In this document: positions 26,417 to 34,726 of the stretch, in pieces
How the letters are laid out: each line of letters begins with the position of its first letter
Position numbering within the stretch: position 1 is the stretch's first letter
Origin: Algoriphagus sp. TR-M9
Lineage (GTDB): Bacteria; Bacteroidota; Bacteroidia; Cytophagales; Cyclobacteriaceae
Assembly: GCF_027594545.1 (NCBI RefSeq)
Contig: NZ_CP115160.1
Span: forward strand, 4,274,501-4,338,500
Direction: 5' to 3'
Length of the DNA: 64,000 nt
The notes under the pieces: model-generated
Seen by the model: only the letters and a program-made list of their open reading frames with translations
Database searches by the model: none
Told to the model about the DNA's origin: nothing
Program-made: the position numbers and the translations under genes

Positions 26417-26968
26417 TTATTCTACTGGTCCTGGAGTGACACTTATTAACTCCAACTCAAACATAATCGGAGAATTTGCTGGAATAGATCCACTTCCCTG
26501 TCTTCCGTATGCAAATAAAGAAGGGATAAATACCGTAGCTTTATCTCCTACTTCCATTTGTCCTGCTCCATATTCGAAACCTGATATAAGGAAATTATAA
26601 CCTATAGGAAATACCAAGGGTTCGTAATCTCTTGAAGAAGAATAAATACCTGCATCTACTGCCACATCTTCTAGGGAGGTATCAAATACCTGGTTGGTCA
26701 GCAATCGGCCTACATAGTTTACACTTAATGTATCACCAGCCTCTACACCAACACCACTTTCCGAGACCTCTTGCCATATCACTCGTAGTCCAGTATTCTC
26801 ATCATGCACCTCTTTTACATTCACGATAGAGTTGTTAGCCAAGTATTCTTCAATTGACGCTTTGTCATTAGCAAGGATAACTTCATCAGTCGCCTCATCA
26901 TCGATACAGGAAATCATAGCCATACTCCCTGCCAGTAGGCTTAGGATTGTAAATACTCTAATTTTCAT
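26417..26968 (-). CDS. FKBP-type peptidyl-prolyl isomerase lipoprotein
   Basis: A 183-residue lipoprotein (lipobox MISC, about 18-21) with an FKBP domain at about 70-180: VFDTSLEDVA, LISGFEYGAGQMEVGDKATV, IPSLFAYGRQGSGSIPANSPIMFELEL. The usual 'GW' of the active site is replaced by GF, so catalytic strength may be reduced. It lies 46 bp downstream of the third FKBP gene and 1 bp upstream of the gene at 25861-26415; all three are probably one transcript. Confidence 0.87.
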   Translation of the reverse strand: MKIRVFTILSLLAGSMAMISCIDDEATDEVILANDKASIEEYLANNSIVNVKEVHDENTGLRVIWQEVSESGVGVEAGDTLSVNYVGRLLTNQVFDTSLEDVAVDAGIYSSSRDYEPLVFPIGYNFLISGFEYGAGQMEVGDKATVFIPSLFAYGRQGSGSIPANSPIMFELELISVTPGPVE

Positions 26969-27014
26969 TCTAGTTGGTTTTTGTTTTGTTTTAGATATGA
27001 ACCGTAGACGATGC

Positions 27015-27941
27015 CTATTCTACATCCGCTACATCTACATCAAAAACAAGTACAGAATTAGCTGGAATCATGGCACCGGCTCCGTTTTCGCCATAGGCTA
27101 AAGGAGAAGGAATCAGGAATTTACCTTTAGATCCCTTTTTCAGAAGAAGTAATCCTTCATCCCAGCCCGGAATCACCTGACCCATACCTACTGTCACTGG
27201 AAGTGGCTCGTAGCTTGGTCTGTTCTCGTTGAAGATATCGTGCTCTTTGGCCAAGGCCTCTATAGAAGTGTCGAATAAAGTACCATCAAGCAAGTAACCT
27301 GCATAATCCACATGCATGGTAGTACCTGGAGTTACCGGATCACCGGTACCTTCTTCTTCGATCACATAGTACAATCCGCTTTCTGTTTTCTGGGCATTTA
27401 AGCCTTTCTCAGCGATATAGTCTTGGATGATTTTATCTTCTTCTACCAGTCTTTCCTTAGCTCTTTCGGCTTTCTTTTCATCCTCAGCAGCCATCACTTT
27501 TTCAAAATAAGCTTGGATAGCCTCTTCGTTCATGATCTCAAAAGCTCCCAGTCTCACTTTGATCATATCTTCTTCTTTCAGAAAAGGAGGGAAGTTATTT
27601 CCAAAAATCACCTTAGCATTAGCTTCGAAAGCAATGCTATCCCCTTTGCGAAGTCCTTTGAAGATTTCGTCCATACCGTTAGTTACCGGCATGGAATCAT
27701 TGGCCATTAGATAGCCCGGAAAAGGCTGGTCATTGGTAGAGTAAATAACAGAGTCAGACGCTGTGCTGATCTCAAGATTATATAGCAAAAACTCCCCGTT
27801 CGGAGCTTTTTCATTTCCTTCTTTTACGTAGGTATATTCTATACCGTCGTTTTCGGTGACTTTAGTTTTTTTACATGCAGTCAAAGTACCTATTCCCACC
27901 AGGAGAACCAGGATCGCCAAAAGGCTTTTGGAGTTTTTCAT
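27015..27941 (-). CDS. FKBP-type peptidyl-prolyl isomerase lipoprotein, GldI-like context
   Basis: A 308-residue lipoprotein from the ATG at 27941 (lipobox LTAC, about 20-23). An upstream in-frame ATG at 28022 would overlap nrnA and destroy the signal peptide. Residues 30-150 form a first, degenerate FKBP-like half. A charged helix (about 150-190) follows, then a full FKBP domain (about 195-308: TLFDTS, VIPGWDEGLLLLKKGSKGKF, IPANSVLVFDVDVADVE). Its position downstream of an nrnA-like gene recalls the DHH phosphoesterase-gldI neighbourhood of gliding Bacteroidota; that link is inference. Confidence 0.87.
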   Translation of the reverse strand: MKNSKSLLAILVLLVGIGTLTACKKTKVTENDGIEYTYVKEGNEKAPNGEFLLYNLEISTASDSVIYSTNDQPFPGYLMANDSMPVTNGMDEIFKGLRKGDSIAFEANAKVIFGNNFPPFLKEEDMIKVRLGAFEIMNEEAIQAYFEKVMAAEDEKKAERAKERLVEEDKIIQDYIAEKGLNAQKTESGLYYVIEEEGTGDPVTPGTTMHVDYAGYLLDGTLFDTSIEALAKEHDIFNENRPSYEPLPVTVGMGQVIPGWDEGLLLLKKGSKGKFLIPSPLAYGENGAGAMIPANSVLVFDVDVADVE

Positions 27942-27984
27942 AAAGAGTATTGATTTTTCAAGGTAATAATCGGGAGATTGTGCA

Positions 27985-29028
27985 TCAGTTCGCGGTGACC
28001 GGATCAGCCTGGAATATCTCATCCTGATGGTCTTTCACCAGGGTTTCAAATAGTTCCACGGTTTCTTTCAGTGACAGATTGGACTTCCCTCCGGAAGCAT
28101 TTTTATGTCCTCCTCCATCGAAGTATTTGGCTGCAAACTTATTGACTGCCACTTCACTGGAAGATCTGAAAGAGATTTTGATTCCGTCTTCACGTTCTGA
28201 AAACAAAGCCGCCAGTTTAATCCCGTCCAAAGATAGTGCATAATTGACCAATCCTTCAGTATCTCCGGTACGGCTTTGATATTTTTTAAGATCTTTTTTG
28301 CTGATGGCAAAGTAAGCCATGTGGAGATCCTCATGCACCACCAGTCTGCGGCTGATCGCAAAACCTATGAATTTCAGACGGTTCACTGAATTGGAATCAT
28401 AGATCCAATTGGCGATCTGCGAGGTATCTGCGCCCAAGTCCAGGAGTTCGGCTACCACCAAGTGGACATTTTTGGTGGTATTTGGATGTCTGAACCCCCC
28501 TGTATCTGTCATAATGCCCGCGTAAAGGCATTCTGCGATATCCTTATCCAGTAGTTTCTCGTCCCCAAGGGCCACGATGAGTTCATATACCTGCTCACAG
28601 GTGGCTGCGGCTTCGGTGCTCCATACCCGGAAATCTGCAAAATCCTCAGGATCCTGATGATGGTCTATATTGACGATGTATGCATCCGACTTGCGGATCA
28701 TTTCGCCTAGTTCGTTGACTCGTGATAAGCAAGAGAAATCCAGACAGATTATAATATCCGCATCTTCCAGTGAATTGGTGGCAGCCTGGGTATGATCGGG
28801 ATTGCTGAAATCCAGTACCTCATCGTTGCCTTTCATCCAGTTCAGGAAGGAAGGGTAATCGGTCGGAGTCACCACAGTTACCTCATGTCCTTTCTTGGTC
28901 AGGTAGTTTGCCATTCCCAACGAAGAACCCAATGCATCGGCATCGGGTTTGACATGAGTGGTGATGAATATTTTTTTGGGTGAAGAAATCTCTCTCTTAA
29001 ACGAGGCTAAAGCTTCCATTTTATACAT
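27985..29028 (-). CDS. nrnA: DHH/DHHA1 phosphoesterase (NrnA-like oligoribonuclease/pAp phosphatase)
   Basis: A 347-residue cytoplasmic phosphoesterase. The DHH domain shows PDADALGSSLG (about 28), D in CLDFSC (about 95), and the signature DHHQDPEDFADF (about 122). The C-terminal DHHA1 domain ends with GGGHKNASGG (about 310). NrnA-type enzymes degrade 2-5-mer RNAs and dephosphorylate 3'-phosphoadenosine-5'-phosphate. The start is ATG 29028; an ATG three codons in is the alternative. It is followed 43 bp later by the FKBP genes. Confidence 0.9.
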   Translation of the reverse strand: MYKMEALASFKREISSPKKIFITTHVKPDADALGSSLGMANYLTKKGHEVTVVTPTDYPSFLNWMKGNDEVLDFSNPDHTQAATNSLEDADIIICLDFSCLSRVNELGEMIRKSDAYIVNIDHHQDPEDFADFRVWSTEAAATCEQVYELIVALGDEKLLDKDIAECLYAGIMTDTGGFRHPNTTKNVHLVVAELLDLGADTSQIANWIYDSNSVNRLKFIGFAISRRLVVHEDLHMAYFAISKKDLKKYQSRTGDTEGLVNYALSLDGIKLAALFSEREDGIKISFRSSSEVAVNKFAAKYFDGGGHKNASGGKSNLSLKETVELFETLVKDHQDEIFQADPVTAN

Positions 29029-29256
29029 TTAGCTGCTTTTTGGCTCTTGTAGTCCGCAAAGGTCAGGAAATTTTTGACAATTCCCAATTATAGTAGTGTG
29101 CTGATAATTAATAAGATAAGTCCTTACCTGACTAAAACATCTATTGAACCAGCTGAATTTCTCATGAATGGAAAAATTATAAAGGTTATATCCTTGCCTC
29201 AACAAGTTAAAAAGCGTTCAATATTAAGCAGCTATTTTGATAATCTGTGCTTTCAT

Positions 29257-30318
29257 TCATTTAAAATTGAACAAATAAACGTCGGGGTCTGCCTCATATG
29301 AAAGACCAAACATTCTATCGTTTTCTTCATCTATAGCCATAGAAATGATAGGCTGTTTAAACTGATAAACTTTTTCTATTATTCCTTGATAACTCATAAT
29401 GAATAGTTTAGAATTGTATCCTAGCTCCCCAAGCTTCCTCCCCGGTTCTCCAAAATAAAGCAAGTATATATAATTATCGCCTGGATAGCTATCCAAATAA
29501 AAGGCTTTGTTATTACGGTTGACATTAGGCATTGGGTATCCAAGTGAATAATCTACAGTATATTCTGGGTAAGAGTTTTCAGGTCCACTTATTTGGATCA
29601 TTTCATGAGTTTCCAAATCAACGATTTCTATATAATCTCTCTGGGAACCTGCAACTACTCCTATTCGTTTAGACAAGTTTACGTGTTTTTTACCTTGATG
29701 TAAACTAGAGAAAACACTAGACGGCACCCCTGGTCGATCCGCATAATCTTGCCACTTTCCCCACGTTGCGATAGTGTCTCCTTTTATTGAAAGCTCAAAA
29801 TACTGATCCTCATGGTCGACCATATTTGCCCATACAGTACTATCAGACGCCCAGGTCATATCTGCCACATAGTAGAAGGGCTCTAAACGACTGTATTCTT
29901 TATCAGCTAAAAAACTGGAATCATGAAGATCAAATCTATAATAAGATTTCTGCTGAAGATCATATGCCCAAAACTTGCCTGGCTCTCCACGATCTTCCAT
30001 CTTCCTGACATTTGTCAATTCACCAGGACCAAATCCATTGTAACCCTTAGAATTAACTAACCTAAAATTTTCATCCTCCTTATAGATGTGTATTTGAAAC
30101 TCATTACTTGTCTCAGATACTACAAGCATCCCTTCTTTGTACAAAAGGCCTCTAGGGTCTAAAAAACCGTCAAGCCTCAACTTTTCTCCATTGATTTCCT
30201 TCGCGTCGGGAAGATCTTCCCATGTAAATTGTGTAAAATTTTCAAAACTGCGGTCTGCTTTCTGACTACAGCTAGTGAGATTAAATATAAGAAAGTATAT
30301 AAAAAATAATTTTTTCAT
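29257..30318 (-). CDS. 6-bladed beta-propeller lipoprotein
   Basis: A 353-residue lipoprotein (MKKLFFIYFLIFNLTSC, lipobox LTSC at 14-17). The rest is repeated beta-strand sequence with blade-like ends (for example LLYFGEPGRKLGELGY and SMAIDEENDRMFGLSYEADP), like the BF4221-type/TolB-like 6-bladed beta-propellers of Bacteroidota. Ligand unknown. It is downstream of, and probably co-transcribed with, the small peptide gene at 30376-30579. The stretch is AT-richer than its neighbours. Confidence 0.75.
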   Translation of the reverse strand: MKKLFFIYFLIFNLTSCSQKADRSFENFTQFTWEDLPDAKEINGEKLRLDGFLDPRGLLYKEGMLVVSETSNEFQIHIYKEDENFRLVNSKGYNGFGPGELTNVRKMEDRGEPGKFWAYDLQQKSYYRFDLHDSSFLADKEYSRLEPFYYVADMTWASDSTVWANMVDHEDQYFELSIKGDTIATWGKWQDYADRPGVPSSVFSSLHQGKKHVNLSKRIGVVAGSQRDYIEIVDLETHEMIQISGPENSYPEYTVDYSLGYPMPNVNRNNKAFYLDSYPGDNYIYLLYFGEPGRKLGELGYNSKLFIMSYQGIIEKVYQFKQPIISMAIDEENDRMFGLSYEADPDVYLFNFK

Positions 30319-30331
30319 AATGAGTAAGGAA

Positions 30332-30363
30332 AGAGGCTGCCTCCAATAAAAGAGATAGCCTCT
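30332..30363 (-). terminator. Hairpin between peptide and propeller genes
   Basis: A six-base stem AGAGGC / GCCTCT with a 20-nt loop lies in the 57-bp gap between the peptide stop and the propeller start. On the - strand the downstream side is only TTTCC, so it is at best a partial terminator or mRNA stabiliser that would let the peptide be made in excess. Confidence 0.35.
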
Positions 30364-30375
30364 ATTGAAAATTAA

Positions 30376-30579
30376 TTAACCTTCACCATCTTCATCAAGT
30401 GTACAAGTATCCCTACCAGACGTCCAAACCGACTCTGGAATATTCATTCCGATGGGGTGAAAACAAGAATTTGGAATGTCTTTACAACATAATCCTCCCC
30501 ATTCATTTGCTTCTACTGGTGATGGCTGAAACGAAATCGCTCCTGCGATCATCACCAACGCTACTAACAATTTTTTCAT
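30376..30579 (-). CDS. Small secreted four-cysteine peptide precursor (NVEALA-like layout)
   Basis: A 67-residue precursor: signal peptide MKKLLVALVMIAGAISF, a short linker SPVEANEW, then a core of about 40 residues with four cysteines (GLCCKD, NSCFHP, RDTCTL) and an acidic tail DEDGEG. The cysteines could form two disulphides. In size, leader, a VEA motif and a beta-propeller neighbour it recalls the small NVEALA proteins of Bacteroides, which also lie next to 6-bladed propeller genes. I infer a related family without an exact match. Function unknown. Confidence 0.7.
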   Translation of the reverse strand: MKKLLVALVMIAGAISFQPSPVEANEWGGLCCKDIPNSCFHPIGMNIPESVWTSGRDTCTLDEDGEG

Positions 30580-30778
30580 AAAACTGGGATTTTGGTTAAA
30601 AGATCTCCGAATTTAAAAAAAATGAATTATCCAAAAAATCACAAGGTAAGTACCCACGATTTCCTAAAGGGTTTATCCAATTCAGAACATGGCTAGTTGA
30701 ATGATTTTCATCTCACTGTATTTGAACAAAATAGCCGTTAATTCCCGCTAATTTTTCGGATTACTATTGGGATTCCAC

Positions 30779-30786
30779 TATTTTTG
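30779..30786 (+). promoter_or_regulatory. ndk -7 element
   Basis: TATTTTTG fits the Bacteroidota -7 consensus TAnnTTTG and lies 32 bp before the ndk ATG. No clear -33 TTTG was found at the expected distance. Confidence 0.5.
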
Positions 30787-30818
30787 CGCCCGATTTAAAC
30801 CAATGAAATACCAATAAC

Positions 30819-31241
30819 ATGGCAACTAACAGAACATTCACCATGATCAAGCCTGACGCATTTGCGGCAGGAAATTCTGGAGCTATCCTTAAAATGATCG
30901 AAGAAGCAGGCTTCAAAATCGTAGCCATGAAAGCTACCCAATTGACTCCGGCTCTAGCTGGTAAATTCTACGAAGTTCACGCAGAAAGACCTTTCTACGC
31001 TGATCTTTGCGCTTATATGTCTTCTGGACCTATCATCGCGGCGATACTGGAAAAAGAAAATGCAGTAGAAGATTTCAGAAAACTCATCGGCGCTACCAAC
31101 CCTGCCGATGCAGCAGAAGGAACTATCCGTAAGATCTTCGCTAAGTCTATCGAAGCCAATGCAGTACACGGTTCTGACTCAGACGAAAACGCAGCTATCG
31201 AAGGGGCATTCTACTTCTCTCAAACAGAAAGAATAGGTTAA
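30819..31241 (+). CDS. ndk: Nucleoside diphosphate kinase
   Basis: A 140-residue NDK that transfers the gamma-phosphate of ATP to NDPs. The N-terminus TFTMIKPDA and the active-site histidine (H117 in NAVHGSDS) are present, ending SQTERIG. Full length for a hexameric NDK. It is divergent from the nrnA/FKBP/propeller cluster and has its own terminator. Confidence 0.96.
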   Translation: MATNRTFTMIKPDAFAAGNSGAILKMIEEAGFKIVAMKATQLTPALAGKFYEVHAERPFYADLCAYMSSGPIIAAILEKENAVEDFRKLIGATNPADAAEGTIRKIFAKSIEANAVHGSDSDENAAIEGAFYFSQTERIG

Positions 31242-31261
31242 TTCTACAGAAAATAATTTCG

Positions 31262-31290
31262 AAAGCACCTCAATTTGGGGTGCTTTTTTT
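31262..31290 (+). terminator. Terminator after ndk
   Basis: AAAGCACC / GGTGCTTT stem (loop 9 nt) followed by a T run, 20 bp after the ndk stop. Confidence 0.85.
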
Positions 31291-31312
31291 GATTAAAGTC
31301 AATTTTGATTTA

Positions 31313-31353
31313 ACCGCAGGGAGCGCAGAGGTTTCACGGAGGGCGCAGAGAAG
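31313..31353. repeat. 'CGCAGAG' short repeat element
   Basis: Two spaced copies of GCGCAGAG inside AACCGCAGGGAGCGCAGAGG and GGAGGGCGCAGAGAAG. This resembles the 'CGCAGAG' intergenic repeats I know from many Bacteroidota and other genomes. It marks the left edge of the repeat-filled region. Confidence 0.5.
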
Positions 31354-31378
31354 TGTTATTCATCTTTTCTAGAACTTA

Positions 31379-31915
31379 GACTAGTTCATCCCAATCCAGT
31401 CCCGTAAGGGTCCAACTACAGGTAGCTATAATGAATTGAGAAGTGGAAGCTGTGCCTTTAAGTACAGCCCTCAAAAATTCAGTAATTTTAATCACTGAGC
31501 ACACGGCGGATAACACAAAGGCCACAATTCTGGATTTTCCTACTTTTCCATTATCCAGACTAGTTTGCCCCAATTCAGTCCCGGTAGGGACCAACTATGG
31601 CTAGATAAATTGAATTAAGTAGTAGTAGCTGTGCCTTTAGGTACAGCCCTCAAAAATTCAGTAATTTTAATCACTAAGCACACGGCGGATAACACAAAGG
31701 CCACATGTCTGGATTATCCTACTTTTCCATTATCCAGACTAGTTTGCCCCAATTCAGTCCCGTTAGGGACCAACTATGGGTAGCTATAATGAATTGAGAA
31801 GTGGAAGCTGTGCCTTTAAGTACAGCCCTCAAAAATTCCGTAATTTTAATCACTAAGCACATGGCGGATAACACAAAGGCCACATTTCTGGATTATCCTT
31901 TTTCTCCAGAAGCCC
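31379..31915. repeat. Three tandem copies of a 179-bp repeat
   Basis: Units begin at 31379, 31558 and 31737 (each at GACTAGTT), exactly 179 bp apart. They differ at only a few positions; the third has a different end (after about 31900). Each unit has an outer inverted repeat (CAATTCA / TGAATTG), an inner hairpin GTCCC-GTTA-GGGAC or variant, CTGT...ACAG, and AAAATT-CAGT-AATTTT. The reading frames within are not gene-like. The pattern fits a dispersed structured (REP/BIME-like) element amplified in tandem. No transposase is in the window. Confidence 0.85.
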
Positions 31916-32000
31916 TAGAGTCAAAAGTCTCCCCTCTGCTACTCAGGAACATCCACTGTTTTCAGGCAAATTCCACATTTTACTTAAAAACCAAACCACT

Positions 32001-32037
32001 TACGTACGCCAGACACTTAGTATGAAAAAATACGTAT
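32001..32037. promoter_or_regulatory. Distal TACGTA sites upstream of nirB
   Basis: TACGTAC (32001-32007) and TACGTAT (32031-32037) start 30 bp apart, about 160-200 bp upstream of nirB. The rest of 31916-32110 is AT-rich and holds nothing else I recognise. Confidence 0.35.
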
Positions 32038-32110
32038 GAAGCTGATTCCAATATAAAAATAGACCTTAAAACCACATCAATAGCACTTTTTCACTTTAAT
32101 AGCTATTTAA

Positions 32111-32135
32111 AATTACTTATTTAAATTAAGTAATT
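32111..32135. promoter_or_regulatory. Operator-like inverted repeat upstream of nirB
   Basis: AATTACTTA (32111-32119) is perfectly inverted as TAAGTAATT (32127-32135) around seven AT bases. The left arm contains TACTTAT, which fits the known NarL heptamer TACYYMT. It ends 22 bp upstream of the promoter-overlapping motif. Confidence 0.55.
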
Positions 32136-32156
32136 ATTCAAGAAACTCTTTCTAAT

Positions 32157-32178
32157 TACGTATTTATACTTATATTTG
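32157..32178 (+). promoter_or_regulatory. nirB promoter with shared nitrate-island motif
   Basis: TACGTAT (32157-32163), three bases TTA, then TACTTAT (32167-32173): two heptamers starting 10 bp apart on the same strand. The second overlaps TATATTTG (32171-32178), a perfect TAnnTTTG -7 element. The nirB ATG is 20 bp further on. The same arrangement recurs before narK, the porin gene and moeA. Confidence 0.65.
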
Positions 32179-32197
32179 AGCTCTAAATTACGTAGCC

Positions 32198-34708
32198 ATG
32201 CAGAAAGTTATTGTCATAGGAAATGGAATGGTAGGGTATAAGTTCTGCGAAAAACTCGCCGCCCACCCACTTAGAGATCAATTTCAGATCACTGTTTTCG
32301 GTGAAGAATCCAGGCCCGCTTACGATCGTGTCCACCTAAGCGAATATTTCACGCTAGACTCAGCAGACAAACTGCTACTGGCATCGAGAAACTGGTACGA
32401 TGAAAATCAGATTACCCTAAGAACCGGGGAAATGATCACTGACATCGAAACCAAATCCAAACGCGTGCTTACCCATAAGCATGAGTATTTCGAGTATGAC
32501 TATCTGATTTTAGCCACAGGCTCTTCCTGCTTTGTCCCAACCATCAAAGGAGTGGACAAACCGGGCGTATTTATCTACAGAACCATAGAAGACCTGGATG
32601 CCATCAAGGACTACGCCCAAAAATTAAAGAATGAAGGCAAATTCAAAGCTTCGGTTCTTGGAGGCGGACTGCTAGGACTGGAAGCAGCAAATGCAGCAAA
32701 AGAACTGGGCATGCAAACAGACGTCATCGAATTTGCCCCGCGTCTCATGCCCAGACAATTGAACCAGGCAGCGAGCGACATGCTGCAAAACAAGATTGAA
32801 AGCCTCGGCATCAAGGTGCATCTAGGCAAAAATTCCCAAGAAATCGTAGGCGAGGACGGTATTGAGCAAATCGATTTTACTGACGAAACCACGCTAAAAA
32901 CCGATATGCTGATCATCTCCGCAGGCATTCGACCTAGGGATGAATTGGCAGTGAAAAGTGGCTTGAAAACCGGTGAGCGCGGTGGAGTTTATGTAAATAA
33001 CAAAATGGAAACCTCCGACCCGGCGATCTACGCTATCGGAGAAGTGGCACTTTATAACAATGGAATCTACGGACTAGTCGCGCCAGGTTATGAAATGGCG
33101 GGAGTCGCTGTAGAACAAATCACCGGCGGGGAAAAGCTGATGAGTCCTACTATAGACATGTCCACCCAACTGAAACTCGTCGGTACAGAAGTAGCTTCTT
33201 TTGGCGATCCATTTATAGAAAATGAAAACGTCACCGCGATAGTTTATGAAAATAAGCAACGCGGAGTCTATAAAAGAATCAATATCGCCAAGGATGGATC
33301 CAAGCTTCTTGGTGGGATCATGGTGGGTGATTCTTCAGATTACAATACCCTTTTCCAGCTGTACATCAATGCGATGAAGCTTCCTGAGAATCCTGAAGAT
33401 TTGATCTTAGGCTCTAGAGGTGGAGAAAGCAAAAGCGCGCTGGGATCTGTGTTGGATCTTCCGGACACGGCTCAGATTTGTTCCTGTGAGGCGGTCTCCA
33501 AAGGCGCAATTTGCGATTCCATCAGCAGTGGAGCCTGCTGTTCTTTCACAGATGTAGTGAAAAGCACCAAAGCTTCCAGTTCCTGCGGTGGCTGTAAACC
33601 TATGGTGACGGACCTGGTGAATGCCACACTGAAGTCCATGGGACAAGAAGTCAAAGAAACCATCTGCGAGCACTTCGAGTACAGCCGGCAGGAATTGTAC
33701 GATCTGGTAAAGCTGCACAGCATTATGGATTTCGATGAAGCGCTGGACAAACATGGGAAAGGACACGGCTGTGAAACCTGCAAGCCGGTTTTAGCTTCGA
33801 TATTTGCCAGTATTTACATGGAAACCGCTAATCGTCAGGCTCCTATCCAGGATTCAAACGATAGATTTCTGGCAAATATTCAGAGAAACGGCTCTTATTC
33901 CGTCGTGCCTAGAGTTCCGGGAGGAGAGATTACTCCTGAGAAATTGATGGTGCTGGGACAAGTGGCAAAGAAATACGATCTCTATACCAAAATCACCGGG
34001 GGCCAGCGAATAGACCTTTTTGGAGCGCAGCTTCATGAGCTTCCCATGATTTGGAAAGAGCTGATTGACGCGGGTTTCGAAAGTGGGCACGCCTATGGCA
34101 AATCACTTAGAACCGTAAAAAGCTGTGTGGGATCGACATGGTGTCGTTATGGCTTGCATGACAGCGTGAGTTTTGCGATCCGAATTGAGGAGCGATATAA
34201 AGGACTTCGCTCTCCCCACAAGCTCAAAGGCGGTGTATCCGGATGTATACGTGAATGCGCAGAGGCTAGAGGAAAGGACTTTGGCGTGATCGCGGTAGAA
34301 GGCGGATGGAACCTGTTTGTATGTGGCAATGGCGGAGCCACGCCAAAACACGCTGTTCTTTTGGCAGAAAAGCTAGACGACGAAACCTGCATCAAGTACC
34401 TCGATAGATTCCTGGTGTACTACATACGAACAGCCGCGCCCCTGCAAAGAACAGCCCCTTGGCTGGACAAATTGGAAGGAGGAATAGACTACCTGAAGAA
34501 GGTAATCGTGGAAGACAGCCTGGGAATCGGCGAGGAACTGGAAGCTGAAATGGAAGAATTGGTGCAGCGCTATGCCTGCGAGTGGAAAGAAGCCATAGAA
34601 GATCCTCAGATGATGAAGCGGTTCAAGCCATTTGTGAATTCTGATGAGACGGACGATAGCTTGGTATTCGTGCCAATGAGAGAACAAAAAATGCCTAGAC
34701 CTTGGTAA
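32198..34708 (+). CDS. nirB: NAD(P)H-dependent assimilatory nitrite reductase, large subunit
   Basis: Reduces nitrite to ammonium with six electrons from NAD(P)H (836 aa, normal length; cytoplasmic). Domains in order: FAD/NAD(P) reductase (1-300; VIGNGMVGYKFCEKL, VLGGGLLGLEAANAAKELG); BFD-like [2Fe-2S] domain (about 425-475, cysteines in ICSCEAV and SSCGGCKP) with a second, half-degenerate copy (about 488-540); ferredoxin-like half-domain (about 555-620); siroheme/4Fe-4S domain with C643, C649, C683 and C687 (SCVGSTWC, GCIREC). First gene of a unit with nirD, the DUF4202 gene and probably the sensor kinase. Confidence 0.96.
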   Translation: MQKVIVIGNGMVGYKFCEKLAAHPLRDQFQITVFGEESRPAYDRVHLSEYFTLDSADKLLLASRNWYDENQITLRTGEMITDIETKSKRVLTHKHEYFEYDYLILATGSSCFVPTIKGVDKPGVFIYRTIEDLDAIKDYAQKLKNEGKFKASVLGGGLLGLEAANAAKELGMQTDVIEFAPRLMPRQLNQAASDMLQNKIESLGIKVHLGKNSQEIVGEDGIEQIDFTDETTLKTDMLIISAGIRPRDELAVKSGLKTGERGGVYVNNKMETSDPAIYAIGEVALYNNGIYGLVAPGYEMAGVAVEQITGGEKLMSPTIDMSTQLKLVGTEVASFGDPFIENENVTAIVYENKQRGVYKRINIAKDGSKLLGGIMVGDSSDYNTLFQLYINAMKLPENPEDLILGSRGGESKSALGSVLDLPDTAQICSCEAVSKGAICDSISSGACCSFTDVVKSTKASSSCGGCKPMVTDLVNATLKSMGQEVKETICEHFEYSRQELYDLVKLHSIMDFDEALDKHGKGHGCETCKPVLASIFASIYMETANRQAPIQDSNDRFLANIQRNGSYSVVPRVPGGEITPEKLMVLGQVAKKYDLYTKITGGQRIDLFGAQLHELPMIWKELIDAGFESGHAYGKSLRTVKSCVGSTWCRYGLHDSVSFAIRIEERYKGLRSPHKLKGGVSGCIRECAEARGKDFGVIAVEGGWNLFVCGNGGATPKHAVLLAEKLDDETCIKYLDRFLVYYIRTAAPLQRTAPWLDKLEGGIDYLKKVIVEDSLGIGEELEAEMEELVQRYACEWKEAIEDPQMMKRFKPFVNSDETDDSLVFVPMREQKMPRPW

Positions 34709-34726
34709 TCCTATAAGAATAAGTTC

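Noticed and set aside
29074..29301. 75-aa + strand frame between nrnA and the propeller gene
   Set aside because: It lies in AT-rich intergenic DNA and ends inside the propeller gene; there is no signal, motif or clear start context.
31379..31915. CRISPR array
   Set aside because: The 179-bp units are contiguous and nearly identical throughout; there are no unique spacers and no cas genes.
31376..32025. Short frames inside the 179-bp repeats (72 aa on -, 74 aa on +)
   Set aside because: They follow the repeat period, break between copies and run out of the repeat into unrelated DNA, so they are by-products of the repeat sequence.
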